From positions 19,487 through 83,486 of the forward strand of contig NZ_JASNWF010000035.1 in NCBI RefSeq assembly GCF_030283205.1: a stretch of DNA of 64,000 nucleotides, written 5' to 3'. The position numbers and the translations under genes were made by a program. A model generated the notes under the pieces. The model worked only from the letters and a program-made list of their open reading frames with translations. It did not search any database and was not told the DNA's origin. Each line of letters begins with the position of its first letter. Positions within the stretch are counted from its first letter, which is position 1. This stretch comes from Actinomadura opuntiae (lineage in GTDB: Bacteria; Actinomycetota; Actinomycetes; Streptosporangiales; Streptosporangiaceae). Below, piece by piece: positions 1 through 12,204 of the stretch.

Positions 1-860
1 ATGCAGTACTGGCCCGCGCCGACGCCGGACGCCGCCTGCCGGATCCGGTTCTCGTGCACGAAGGTCTGCGCGACCGCGAGCCCCTCCCCCTCGGCGCCGA
101 ACACCGCCGAGTCCGGGACCCGCACGTCCCGGATGGTGACCTCGGCGTGGTCGGTGGGCATGTTCAGCGTCCACCAGTGGAAGTCGACCGAGAACCCCGG
201 GGCGTCGGTGGGGACGAAGAACGCGGTGATGCCCCGCGCGTCGCCCGGCTTGCCGGAGGTTCGGGCGAACACCACGTCGTGGGTCGCCGAGTGCATGCCG
301 GAGTTGAAGCGCTTGGCGCCGTTGAGGATCCAGTCGCCGCCGTCGCGGACGGCGGTGGTCTCCATCCACGTCGCGTCGCTGCCGTGGTCGGGCTCGGTGA
401 GGCCGAAGCCGATGCGCTTCTCGCGGGCGAGCATCGGCTGCAGGAACTCCTCCTTCTGCTCGTCCGTCCCGAACTCCAGGAGCATGTGCGCGAACGGGAA
501 GTTCCCGACGACCGACGACTCGTTCTGCAGGTCGTTGTGCAGGCCGAGGCCCTTGTGCGCGAGGTGCTCGCGGATCACCGCCATGTCCAGGTTCGTGCCG
601 CCGGAGCCGCCGAGCGACTCCGGCAGGCCGTAGCGCAGCCAGCCCGCGGCGTCCGCGCGCCGGAACATCTCGGCGAGCAGCTCCTCCCATTCCGGGCGCG
701 GGACGCCGCCGTTCTCGAAGTCGGTGCGCGCGTACTCGCGGCGGTGGTCGAAGAACCGCTCGTTGTCGTCCTGCGCCTGCAGCGGCGCGATCTCGCGCTC
801 GATGAACGCGTCGAGATCGGCCAGGAGCCGGGTCAGCTCCGCGGGCAACTCGAAGTCCAC
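1..860 (-). CDS. Acyl-CoA dehydrogenase, C-terminus beyond window edge
   Basis: Flavin enzyme that forms the alpha-beta double bond in an acyl-CoA thioester and passes electrons to ETF. About 286 residues are visible, beginning at a GTG (858-860) with a GGGAGGG ribosome site just upstream at 864-870. The N-terminal helical domain is followed by the flavin/substrate segment FGLTEPDHGSDA near residues 152-163 and a beta domain containing LNGAKRFNSG. The C-terminal helical domain with the usual catalytic Glu lies off the window, so activity and subclass cannot be judged. It follows the interrupted acyl-CoA synthetase on the same strand after 82 bp, so the two probably form an operon for activation and first oxidation of one acid. 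Confidence 0.93.
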   Translation of the reverse strand, partial: MDFELPAELTRLLADLDAFIEREIAPLQAQDDNERFFDHRREYARTDFENGGVPRPEWEELLAEMFRRADAAGWLRYGLPESLGGSGGTNLDMAVIREHLAHKGLGLHNDLQNESSVVGNFPFAHMLLEFGTDEQKEEFLQPMLAREKRIGFGLTEPDHGSDATWMETTAVRDGGDWILNGAKRFNSGMHSATHDVVFARTSGKPGDARGITAFFVPTDAPGFSVDFHWWTLNMPTDHAEVTIRDVRVPDSAVFGAEGEGLAVAQTFVHENRIRQAASGVGAGQYC

Positions 861-942
861 TCACCCTCCCTAACGCTTGCTCTGGCCAGCTTGGCACCGC
901 GGACGGGCGGCGGGGAAGCCGCCCGCACCCGGCCGGTCCCGG

Positions 943-2502
943 TCAGCCGATCTTCGTTCCGTGCGACTCCCAGTACGGGTCGCGCAGCTGCCGCTTGAGC
1001 GCCTTGCCCGACGGGTTGCGCGGCACCTCGGCGATCCGGTCGAACCCGCGCGGCACCTTGTAGGAGGCCAGGTGCTCGCGGCAGAACGCGTCCAGTTCGG
1101 CGTCGGTCGCCTCGGCGTCCGGGTGCACGACGATCGCCGCCTGCACGGACTCTCCCCACTCCTGCGACGGGATCCCGAACACGGCCGCGTCCGCGATGGC
1201 CGGGTGCGCGGTCAGCACGGCCTCGATCTCGGCCGGGTAGATGTTCACCCCGCCCGAGATGATCATGTCGGTGCGGCGGTCGCAGATGTAGTAGAAGCCC
1301 TCCTCGTCGCGGTAGGCGATGTCGCCGACCGTCAGCCACTCGCCGAGCTTGGCGTCCTCGAACTTGCGGTCCGCCTTGTAGTAGGCGTCGAACGTCGCCT
1401 TGCTGCGCACGTAAAGATCACCGGGCACGTGCGGCTCCTCGACGCGCTCGCCCTTGTCGTCGAACAGCGCGATCTCGATGCCGGGCGCGGGACGGCCGCA
1501 GCTGCCCGGTTTGCGCATCTGGTCCTAGGGCCGCAGGATCGTGTCGACGCCCAGCTCGGTCGACCCGTACACCTCGAACAGCGACCCGTCGCCGATCTTC
1601 TCGACGTAGCGGCGCTTCAGCTCGAACGGCCAGGGCGCCGCGTTGGCGATGAACCGCCGCAGCGACGACAGGTCGCGGGCGGCGATCACCTCGTCCGGCA
1701 GGTCGAGCACGCGCCGGATCGGGGTCGGCGCGGAGAACGTCGCGGTCACCCTGTGCTTCTCGACCAGCTCCAGCCAGCGCTCGGGATCGAAGTCGCGCAT
1801 CACCACGACCGTCCCGCCCATCTGCTGGACGATCAGCATGAAGCTCATCGGGCCGGAGTGGTACAGCGGCCCGGTCGTCAGGTAGACGTCCTCGGGCTGG
1901 TAGCCGATCTCGGTGACCAGGCCGATGACGATCTCCGGGTCGGGCTGCCCGCGCACCACGCCCTTCGGCTTGCCGGTCGTCCCGGAGGTGTAGAACATCG
2001 CGGTGCCGGCGGCCGGGTCGTCGCCGGCGGCCGACGGCTCGGTGTCCGGGCTCGCGGCGGCGCCCGCGTCCAGGTCCGACGCCCACTCCGGCACGCCTCC
2101 GGTCGCGCAGCGGAACGCCAGCCAGCTCCCGACGCCCTCGACCTCGCGCGCCGCGAGCTCCAGCTGGGCCGCCTGCTCGGCGTCGAACAGCACGATCGCG
2201 CTGTCGGCGTTCCCGACGACGTAGGCCGCCTCCTCCGGGCTCAGCCGGTAGTTCAGCGGGACGCCGATCGCGCCGGCCTTGCGCAGCGCCGCGATCAGCG
2301 CGACTACCTCGGTACTGTTGCGCCCGCACCAGGTGACCTTGGTGCCCGCCCGGACACCGAGGCTCACCAGCAGGTTGGCGTAGCGGTTGACCAGCGCGTT
2401 GAACTCGGCGTAGCTCAGCCGCCGGTCCCCCTCGATGATCGCGGTCCTGGACGGGTGCGCGGCGGTCAGCGCCGCCAGCGGATCGGGGACGGGTGCGGTC
2501 AC
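943..2502 (-). pseudogene. Acyl-CoA synthetase interrupted by one in-frame TAG
   Basis: AMP-forming acid:CoA ligase of the ANL superfamily. The N-terminal part (1525-2502, 325 residues) carries the P-loop YTSGTTGKPKG near residues 171-181 and the acyl-adenylate motif YGSTELG near 314. A TAG at 1525-1527 ends it. The same frame reopens at once with DQMRKPGSCGRP and runs to 943, containing the hinge motif DRRTDMIISGGVNIYPAEIE and the catalytic Lys context PSGKALKRQ. Joined length is about 519 residues, normal for the family. The stop replaces a residue where relatives often have Glu (inference; a single G-to-T change from GAG would suffice). It may be a recent pseudogene, a sequencing error, or read through. 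A TetR gene lies divergently upstream and an acyl-CoA dehydrogenase downstream. Confidence 0.85.
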
Positions 2503-2585
2503 GGTGTCACACTCCCGGTAGCCGGCTGGGATGGCATTGAACGAATGTACGTTGGAATGCAGGCGGAATCCAGAGGAGGATCTTC

Positions 2586-3284
2586 GTGGACGACGACGCA
2601 GGCGCCGCGCCGCAGCGCGCGTCCCGGGGGCGCGGCACCCCGGCCCACCGCACGCCCGCCGACGTCACGCCCACGTCGAGCGACGCGCTGTCGCGGCCGG
2701 GCGACACGCCCGGCACCCGGATCCTCATCTCGGCGGCCGTCGAGACGATGTCGGAGAAGGGGTTCAACGGCACGTCGGTGCGCGACGTCGCCGACCGCGC
2801 CGGGATGAGCCCGGCCGTGCTCTACCACTACTTCGGCTCCAAGCACGACCTGCTCGTGGCGATCATGCACCGGACCATCGACCACCTCATCGAGCGGTGC
2901 CGGGCGGTGCTCGACGCGGGGCCGCCCGACCCCGCCGGCCGGCTGCGCCGGCTCGTCCGCGAGCACGTCCTCGTGCACACCGAGCTGCGCCGCGAGGCCG
3001 TGCTCGGCGTCGGCGAGATGCACAGCATCGAGGAGCGCGAGCGCGCGCTGCTCATCGGCAAGCGCGACGAGCACGAGCGGCTGTTCCACCGGGTCGTCGA
3101 CGACGGCGTGGCGTCCGGCGCGTTCGGCACGCCCTATCCCGCCGAGGCGGTGCGCGGCATCCTCACGATGGCGACGGGCGTGTCGGTGTGGTTCCGCGAG
3201 GACGGCCCGCTCGCCGCCGTCGAGGTCGCCGACCGCTTCGGCCGCCTCGCCCTGGCCCTGGTCGAGGCCGACCCCGGCGCCTGA
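2586..3284 (+). CDS. TetR-family transcriptional regulator
   Basis: A 232-residue one-component repressor. After a disordered, Pro/Arg-rich N-terminal stretch of about 40 residues, the helix-turn-helix runs through GTSVRDVADRAGMSPAVLYHYFGSKHDLL near residues 59-87 (only the order matters; AVLYHYF is the recognition helix region). The C-terminal ligand domain resembles regulators of fatty-acid or acyl-CoA genes. GTG start at 2586 follows a GAGGAGG-like site at about 2572-2578. The gene is divergent from the acyl-CoA synthetase/dehydrogenase pair, with 83 bp between starts, so control of that pair and of itself is the natural inference. A weak, imperfect dyad (GCATT...AATGC, 2534-2560) is the only operator candidate I see. 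Confidence 0.9.
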   Translation: MDDDAGAAPQRASRGRGTPAHRTPADVTPTSSDALSRPGDTPGTRILISAAVETMSEKGFNGTSVRDVADRAGMSPAVLYHYFGSKHDLLVAIMHRTIDHLIERCRAVLDAGPPDPAGRLRRLVREHVLVHTELRREAVLGVGEMHSIEERERALLIGKRDEHERLFHRVVDDGVASGAFGTPYPAEAVRGILTMATGVSVWFREDGPLAAVEVADRFGRLALALVEADPGA

Positions 3285-3287
3285 CCC

Positions 3288-4541
3288 TCAGCGCTCGAAG
3301 CGGGTCGTGCGGCGGACCTTGTCGAGCGAGGCGAGGATCGCGTCGAGGCGCTTCGCGGTCGGGTCGGTGACGTACTCCAGGACGGCGTGGTCGAACGCGG
3401 CGGCCATCACGGTCGGCATCGAGTCGGAGCCGTCGAAGCGCACCGTCCTCGCGCTCGCCAGCGTCTGCGCGATCCGCCGCGACAGCGGATCGGGGTAGTC
3501 GCTCGGCGGGACCGACCGGTTGAGCGAGAACGCGCCGCTGCCCGGCCGCTGGATCCAGGTCTCCTGGGCCTTCGCCGTGGTCAGGTAGGCGACGAGCTTG
3601 CGCGCGGCCGGGGTGGCGCGGAACATGCCGAGCAGGTCGCCGCCGATCTCCACCGCCTGCCCGCCGGGGAACGGGACGAAGTCGTAGTCGCCGCCCGCCT
3701 GCGGGCGGCCGGAGGTCTGGCCGTAGAAGGCGGTGATGAACGACCCCGCGTGGTCGAACAGGCACCCGGGCGGGCTGGCGAACATCGGCGCGCCCGCCTT
3801 GCCGTAGCCGGTGAGCAGGACGGCGTCCGTCCCGGACGGGGTGCCGGCGACGACCGAGCCGAATTTCTGCCAGGCCTTGCGGACCGGGTCGGACGTCCAC
3901 GCGAGCGTCCCCGACACCCACTGGTCGTAGACGGCCGGACCGGACTCGTGCAGCAGCACGTCCTCGATCCAGTCGGTGCCCGGCCAGCCGGAGTTGGAGG
4001 TGTCGGCGAGCCCGAGGCACCAGGGCTTGGACGCGGCGCCGGACGCGATCTTCGCCAGGTCGTCGAACGACCCGATCGGCTGCGCCAGCCGCGCGCGCGT
4101 GTCCGCGGGCAGGCTGCGCGGGGCGTACCAGATCAGGCCCTTCACGGCCGCCTTGACGACGATGCCGTAGGGGCGGCGGACGCCGTCCGGGCCGGTGGCG
4201 CCGGTCAGGTCGCCGCCGATGCCCTGCCGGGCGCCGCCGACCGGCCTCAGCTCCCCGGCGGCGGCGTAGGTGCGCAGGTCGCCGGGGTTGGCGAGGACGG
4301 CGGTGTCGGGCGGCGTGCCGTCGTGCAGCTCGCTTGCGAGGACGGCACGGGCGTCGCGGGTCCCGGTGTAGTCGACGTGGATGCCGGTGCTCTTCTCGAA
4401 GCCGGACAGCATCGCCCGGAACGCATCGCCCTCGGCCCCCGTCCACGAGCCGAGCACCGTGACGCTCTCGCCGGACCCGGCGCCGCCGCAGGACACGGTG
4501 GTGAACGCGCAGAGCAGGAGGAGCGCTGCCAGCAGTCGCAC
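3288..4541 (-). CDS. Lipoprotein extracellular solute-binding protein (family 1)
   Basis: Membrane-anchored substrate-binding protein of 417 residues. It begins at a GTG at 4541 with an AGGAG site at 4547-4551; a signal peptide VRLLAALLLLCAFTTVS ends in the lipobox TVSC with Cys18 as the lipidated residue. The body is typical of sugar/oligosaccharide-type binding proteins (early VTVLGSWTGAEGDAFRAML, a late FDHAGSFITAFYG region). It starts 2 bp after the stop of the four-helix membrane protein gene and is therefore translationally coupled to it. No ABC permease or ATPase is next to it, which is unusual: it may deliver to a transporter encoded elsewhere, or act as the sensor half of a signalling pair with the upstream membrane protein. 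Ligand unknown. Confidence 0.88.
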   Translation of the reverse strand: MRLLAALLLLCAFTTVSCGGAGSGESVTVLGSWTGAEGDAFRAMLSGFEKSTGIHVDYTGTRDARAVLASELHDGTPPDTAVLANPGDLRTYAAAGELRPVGGARQGIGGDLTGATGPDGVRRPYGIVVKAAVKGLIWYAPRSLPADTRARLAQPIGSFDDLAKIASGAASKPWCLGLADTSNSGWPGTDWIEDVLLHESGPAVYDQWVSGTLAWTSDPVRKAWQKFGSVVAGTPSGTDAVLLTGYGKAGAPMFASPPGCLFDHAGSFITAFYGQTSGRPQAGGDYDFVPFPGGQAVEIGGDLLGMFRATPAARKLVAYLTTAKAQETWIQRPGSGAFSLNRSVPPSDYPDPLSRRIAQTLASARTVRFDGSDSMPTVMAAAFDHAVLEYVTDPTAKRLDAILASLDKVRRTTRFER

Positions 4542-4543
4542 GG

Positions 4544-5605
4544 TCAACTCCTGTACTCGCGGAGCCGGAGCCACACGCCGAGCCCTGCGAGGACCGCCAC
4601 CGCCAGCGAGAGCAGCGGCAGCCCGGCGTCCAGGCCCCGCGTGTCGGTGGCGTCGGACAGTTTCGCCTCGAGGGGACGCTGCGCCTTGTCGGCCGCGACG
4701 ATGTCCAGGCCGCCGTCCTGCGGGGCGGCGCGTCCCGCGCGGAGCGCGCCCGCACCGGCGTCGGCGCTGCGGATCTGCGCCTGGACCGTCCGGTCGAAGG
4801 CGGGCAGCCCATTGTCGGACGCGCCGGCGAAGGCGTGGTCGACGTGCAGGAACGTGGCGGACGTCCAGACGATCAGCCCGGCCAGCACCACGGACGCGGA
4901 GGCCAGCGGCGGGTTGACCAGGCGCCGGAATCGCCGCGCCATCGCCACCTGCGCGTAGCCGAGCACGGCGAGCAGGGCCGCCCCGGCGACGGCGGCGGCG
5001 ACCGCGAGGCCGCCTCCGGTCCAGGGGGAATGGCGCTCATCGGAAATGCCGTTCAGGTCCCGCTGCGCGATCTCGTCGATCCGCGACAGCAGCCCGCCGT
5101 CGCCGTGCAGCATGTCGGAGGCGTAGCTGAGATAGGCGTAGCCGAGCTTTTCGAGCCCTTCGCGGTAAGTCGCGTCCGCTTGCTCGACCAGTCCCTGATA
5201 GGTGACGACCTGCGCGTTCACGGCGCGCAGCAGATCGCGTCCGGCGGCGCCGCCGAAATCGAGTTCGGCGAGGCGCGCGAGATTGTCGCTGGCCGTCGTC
5301 AGATCGTCGCGGAACTGCTGGCCCGGCCCGATGAGCTGCGCCGCGCCGGAGCGGAAGCTCTGCCACGCGGCCCGGTCGGCGTCCGACAGCGCAGCGTGCG
5401 CGGTGCGCGCGCTGACGTAGGCGGGAGCGCCGCCGTCCTTCACCGACGACACCGCCGACCGGCTCCCCACCAGCACCGCCGTCGCCGCGAGCCAGGACAG
5501 CACCGTGAGCCCGACGGCCGCGGCGAGCACCGTCCACAGCCAGCGCGGGGTGCTCCACCGCCTCGGGACCGCCCGGGCGGCCAGCGCTACCGACACGCCG
5601 GCCAT
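4544..5605 (-). CDS. Four-helix membrane protein with extracytoplasmic helical domain
   Basis: A 353-residue integral membrane protein. Visible hydrophobic segments lie near residues 21-47, 200-222, 238-256 and 326-346. Between the first two is an about 150-residue, mostly helical extracytoplasmic region with VSARTAHAALSDADRAAWQ, and a second smaller loop lies between helices 3 and 4. This topology resembles GlnX, the membrane partner of the lipoprotein GlnH in the mycobacterial PknG amino-acid-sensing operon (established for GlnX/GlnH). Here the partner is the solute-binding lipoprotein encoded immediately downstream, but no PknG-like kinase is in the window. I infer a ligand-sensing or protein-assembly role; sequence kinship to GlnX is not proven by eye. 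Confidence 0.8.
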   Translation of the reverse strand: MAGVSVALAARAVPRRWSTPRWLWTVLAAAVGLTVLSWLAATAVLVGSRSAVSSVKDGGAPAYVSARTAHAALSDADRAAWQSFRSGAAQLIGPGQQFRDDLTTASDNLARLAELDFGGAAGRDLLRAVNAQVVTYQGLVEQADATYREGLEKLGYAYLSYASDMLHGDGGLLSRIDEIAQRDLNGISDERHSPWTGGGLAVAAAVAGAALLAVLGYAQVAMARRFRRLVNPPLASASVVLAGLIVWTSATFLHVDHAFAGASDNGLPAFDRTVQAQIRSADAGAGALRAGRAAPQDGGLDIVAADKAQRPLEAKLSDATDTRGLDAGLPLLSLAVAVLAGLGVWLRLREYRS

Positions 5606-5712
5606 GCTAGTCCGCGGCCCTTTTCCGGTTCCTTTCGATTACCGGAGGAAAGCCGCTCCGGCGGGCCCGAAAAGTGGCCGGTTCAGGACAGTCCCGCGGC
5701 GGTCACCGCAGC

Positions 5713-9327
<3,615 letters not shown>

Positions 9328-9377
9328 CAGCCACCTCCCGTGTTCGTTGGGAGGCGCCCTTGCGTGTCACGGTCTGC

Positions 9378-9438
9378 GGGCCGAGCGTGGCGGACGCGCG
9401 CGTCCGTTGCAGCGCCTCTCGGCCCGGTCCCGAGGTTA
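9378..9438 (-). promoter_or_regulatory. Structured metH leader with candidate promoter
   Basis: In the metH 5' region an outer 8-bp stem (GGGCCGAG 9378-9385 with CTCGGCCC 9418-9425) encloses a perfect 16-bp palindrome, CGGACGCGCGCGTCCG, at 9391-9406. On the transcribed (minus) strand a -10-like TAACCT occupies 9438-9433, which would start RNA at about 9426, exactly where the stem begins. The leader would be about 99 nt. I do not see the B12-box or other cobalamin riboswitch core here, unlike the two other B12 loci of this window. Pairing is read by eye; function is inference. Confidence 0.4.
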
Positions 9439-9523
9439 CCCAATCGACCCGGCGCCTGTGAAACTCCCATCGGGCTTTTCCGCGTAGCCCCAGGCGGGAG
9501 CGGGGACGGGCGGCGTCGCGGGG

Positions 9524-11128
9524 TCAGGTGCGGCCGCAGGCGCGGCGCAGCGCCGCGGTCAGCGCGTCCGGGTCGAAGGCCGGCAGGACGGCGGCGAGGT
9601 GGCCGTCGGGCCGGACGAGGTGGACGGTGTCGGGACCCGCCCCCAGCGCGGCGCGGATGACGCCGTCAGTGTCGATGGCGTCCAGGGCGTGCACCATGAC
9701 CGGTGCTCCGGCCGCCAGGTTTCGGATCCGGGAGCACCGTCGCTTGTCGGCGGCCAGGACGACGAACTCCGTGCCGAACAGGCGGCGCAACCGGGTCTTG
9801 TGCCCGTCGACTTCGCAGGGGCCGTCCGGGCAGAGGACGCCGGGGATCGGCGGCCGGGCGGCGCCGGCCGTGTGCGGGAAGTCGTCGGCGGGGCCGGACG
9901 GGGTGGTCAGCGGGGAGTCCAGGTACCAGTACGGCTCGGCGAGCTTTCCCGAGTCGATGGTGGCACGGGCGGCGGGATCGGTGAGGGCCGCTTCCAATGC
10001 GCTCAGCCGCCGGTCCTTCTCCTCACCGGTGTGCGGGACGAGGAACTCCATGGTGCGGGTGGTGACCGCCAGGTTCTCCTGGGCCGCCGCGCGCCGTTCG
10101 GCGTCGTAGCTCGCGAGCAGGTCTTCCGGAGCCTGGCCGTGGCGCACGAACGCGAGCTTCCAGGCGAGGTTCTCGGCGTCCTGGACGCCGGAGTTCAGCC
10201 CGCGCGCTCCGAACGGCGCGTACAGGTGCGCCGCGTCGCCCGCCAGGAACACCCGCCCGTGTCCGAAGGTCTCGGCGCAGCGCTGATGGAACCGGTACGC
10301 CGACGTCCACACGATCTCGTACGGGGCGTCGCCGGTGATCCGCCGGATGCGGGCGTCCAGCGCCCCGGAGGCACGCTCGGCTTCGAGGTCGTAGCCCGCG
10401 GGCAGTTGCCAGTCGATGCGCCAGGTGCGGTCGGGGCACTGGTGCACCAGCACCTGCCGGCCGGGATTCCAGTCGGGGTCGAAGTAGAAGCGGCGCTCGT
10501 TCGGGAACGGCAGGTCGGCGCGGATGTCGCAGATGAGGAACTGGTCGTCGAACGATCGGCCGGGGAATCCGGCGCCGAGCAGCCGGCGGACGGTGCTGTG
10601 CGGCCCGTCCGCCCCGACGAGATGGCTGCCCGCGACGGCGGTGTCGCCGTCGCGGGCCGCCGCGTGGACCAGGACGCCGTCCGCGTCCTGCCGGAAGCCG
10701 GTGACGCGGTGCCCGTACCGGACGTCCACCAGCGGTTCGGCGTCCGCGAGGTCGTGCAGGTACCGCTCGACCTCGGCCTGCGAGATGTTGATCCACGGCG
10801 GGACGGCGTCGCCTCCGGCGCCGGGGAAGGTGACCGCGAACAGTTCGGTGCCGCGGTAGTAGGTGCGGCCGGTCGTCCACGTGACGCCGCGCGCGATCAT
10901 CTTCTCCGCGCAGCCGACTCGGTCGAGGACGTCCAGGACGTCGCGCTGGAAGCAGATCGCCTTGGACCCGGCGGGATCCCGGTGGTCGGCGGCCTCCAGC
11001 ACGACGGTGGGGACGCCGAACCGCGCCAGCAGCAGCGCCGTCACTAGCCCGACGGGCCCGGCGCCGGCGATGACGGCCGGGCCGCTCCCGGCACTCCCGT
11101 CGGGTTCGGGTTCAGCTCTGGAGTTCAT
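9524..11128 (-). CDS. FAD-dependent aromatic-ring monooxygenase (MhpA/PheA type)
   Basis: NAD(P)H flavoprotein hydroxylase of the group A (p-hydroxybenzoate hydroxylase) class, 534 residues. The Rossmann motif AGAGPVGLVTALLLARFG is near residues 22-39, the second FAD/NADPH motif GADGPHSTVRRLLG near 170, and the ribityl-binding motif FLAGDAAHLYAPFGARGLNS near 289-308. The C-terminal thioredoxin-like tail (VLAADKRRC, HLVRPDGHLAAVLP) fits the MhpA / 3-(3-hydroxyphenyl)propionate hydroxylase branch. It overlaps the upstream MBL hydrolase gene by 17 bp, so the two are co-translated. The substrate is probably a phenol-type aromatic or a polyketide-like ring, but the actual compound cannot be read from sequence. 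Confidence 0.93.
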   Translation of the reverse strand: MNSRAEPEPDGSAGSGPAVIAGAGPVGLVTALLLARFGVPTVVLEAADHRDPAGSKAICFQRDVLDVLDRVGCAEKMIARGVTWTTGRTYYRGTELFAVTFPGAGGDAVPPWINISQAEVERYLHDLADAEPLVDVRYGHRVTGFRQDADGVLVHAAARDGDTAVAGSHLVGADGPHSTVRRLLGAGFPGRSFDDQFLICDIRADLPFPNERRFYFDPDWNPGRQVLVHQCPDRTWRIDWQLPAGYDLEAERASGALDARIRRITGDAPYEIVWTSAYRFHQRCAETFGHGRVFLAGDAAHLYAPFGARGLNSGVQDAENLAWKLAFVRHGQAPEDLLASYDAERRAAAQENLAVTTRTMEFLVPHTGEEKDRRLSALEAALTDPAARATIDSGKLAEPYWYLDSPLTTPSGPADDFPHTAGAARPPIPGVLCPDGPCEVDGHKTRLRRLFGTEFVVLAADKRRCSRIRNLAAGAPVMVHALDAIDTDGVIRAALGAGPDTVHLVRPDGHLAAVLPAFDPDALTAALRRACGRT

Positions 11129-12068
11129 CCCAGACCGCCCGGTCGCGCTCGGCGGTCCAGATGGCCGGGCGTCCGATGCCCGACAGCTCGTCCCACAACC
11201 GGGACACGTCGAACGGAAGGCAGTGCTCGAAGATCGGCCACCGTCCGTACTCCGGTTCCAGCTCGGTGTGGACCGCCTCGAACGCCTCCTTCAACGTCCC
11301 TCCGCGTCCCTGCACGGCCGTCACCTCGCGGATCATCACTTGCAGGAAATGCCGCGTCTGGCCGATCGCCGCGTCCACCGCCTCCCGGCCGGCCGCGACC
11401 GCGCCGCGTCCGCCGACCAGTGCTTCGGCGCCCAGCGCCGCGACGCGGTCCAAGGTGCCCGACGCCCAGTCACGGTGGAAGGCGTCGCCGGTGTACAGCG
11501 CCGCCTGCGCTTCGACCAGGTCACCGGCGAACAGCACCTTCTGCCGCGGCAACCACGCCACGATGTCGCCCTCGGTGTGCCCGCGGCCGCAATAGCGCAG
11601 CACCAGCTCGCCCCGGTCGCCGCCCAACTGGATGGTGAACCGGTCGCTGAACGTCGCCGTCGGCCACGTCAGACCCGGAATCGACTCCGGCTCCTTGAAC
11701 AGCCGCGGCATCCGCCCGAACTCCGACTCCCAGTCCTGCTTCCCGCGTTCGGCGACCAGTTCGCGCGTCTTCTCGTGCGCCACGATGACGTCGGCATCGA
11801 ACGCGCTCGCCCCCAGCACCCGCACCGCGTGATAGTGCGACAGCACCAGATACCGGACGGGCTTGTCGGTGTACTCGCGCAGCATCGACAGCCATTCACG
11901 CGCCGCCACCGGCGTCGCCAGCGCCTCGAAACAGACGACGAAATCCTCGCCCTCGACCGCGCCGACATTCGGATCGCCTTCGGCGGTCAGCGCATAGACG
12001 CCGTCCGCCAGCACCTCCAGGCTCCGCTCCTTCTCCGCCAGATCGGCCGACGACGCGAACGGTTTCAT
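11112..12068 (-). CDS. MBL-fold metallo-hydrolase with atypical metal motif
   Basis: Metallo-beta-lactamase-fold protein, 318 residues from an ATG at 12068 with GGGGAGG about 8 nt upstream. The early strand pair (LADGVYALTAEGDPNVG) and the late ligands (RGHTEGDIVAWLPRQKVLFAGDL) are typical. The first metal motif, normally HxHxDH, reads SHYHAVRVLGAS: two His remain but the Asp-His are absent. Metal binding may be mononuclear or changed. The last 17 bp overlap the flavin monooxygenase start, suggesting that the hydrolase acts in the same aromatic pathway. Subfamily members with this same HYHAVRVLGA signature exist to my recollection, so the motif is probably a family trait rather than decay. 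Confidence 0.85.
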   Translation of the reverse strand: MKPFASSADLAEKERSLEVLADGVYALTAEGDPNVGAVEGEDFVVCFEALATPVAAREWLSMLREYTDKPVRYLVLSHYHAVRVLGASAFDADVIVAHEKTRELVAERGKQDWESEFGRMPRLFKEPESIPGLTWPTATFSDRFTIQLGGDRGELVLRYCGRGHTEGDIVAWLPRQKVLFAGDLVEAQAALYTGDAFHRDWASGTLDRVAALGAEALVGGRGAVAAGREAVDAAIGQTRHFLQVMIREVTAVQGRGGTLKEAFEAVHTELEPEYGRWPIFEHCLPFDVSRLWDELSGIGRPAIWTAERDRAVWDELQS

Positions 12069-12204
12069 CCGATGCCTCCCCTGCGGTCCCGCCGGACTCG
12101 GTCGCCCCTGGAGTCCTGCCCGGGGAGCACCGGCGGAGAACAACGAACTCCGACAGCGGGACCGGCCGCCGATTGGCACAGTCTCCGGTGCCCCACTACA
12201 CGCT

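Noticed and set aside
1525..1527. TAG as pyrrolysine codon
   Set aside because: No pyl genes or family precedent; a point mutation is simpler.
2534..2560. GCATT...AATGC dyad between the synthetase and TetR genes as operator
   Set aside because: Only 5-bp outer arms agree and the middle is asymmetric; too weak to list as a site.
9328..9523. Cobalamin or SAM riboswitch upstream of metH
   Set aside because: The conserved B12 core (GGTGCGAA..CCGGC type) is absent, and I see no known SAM aptamer pattern.
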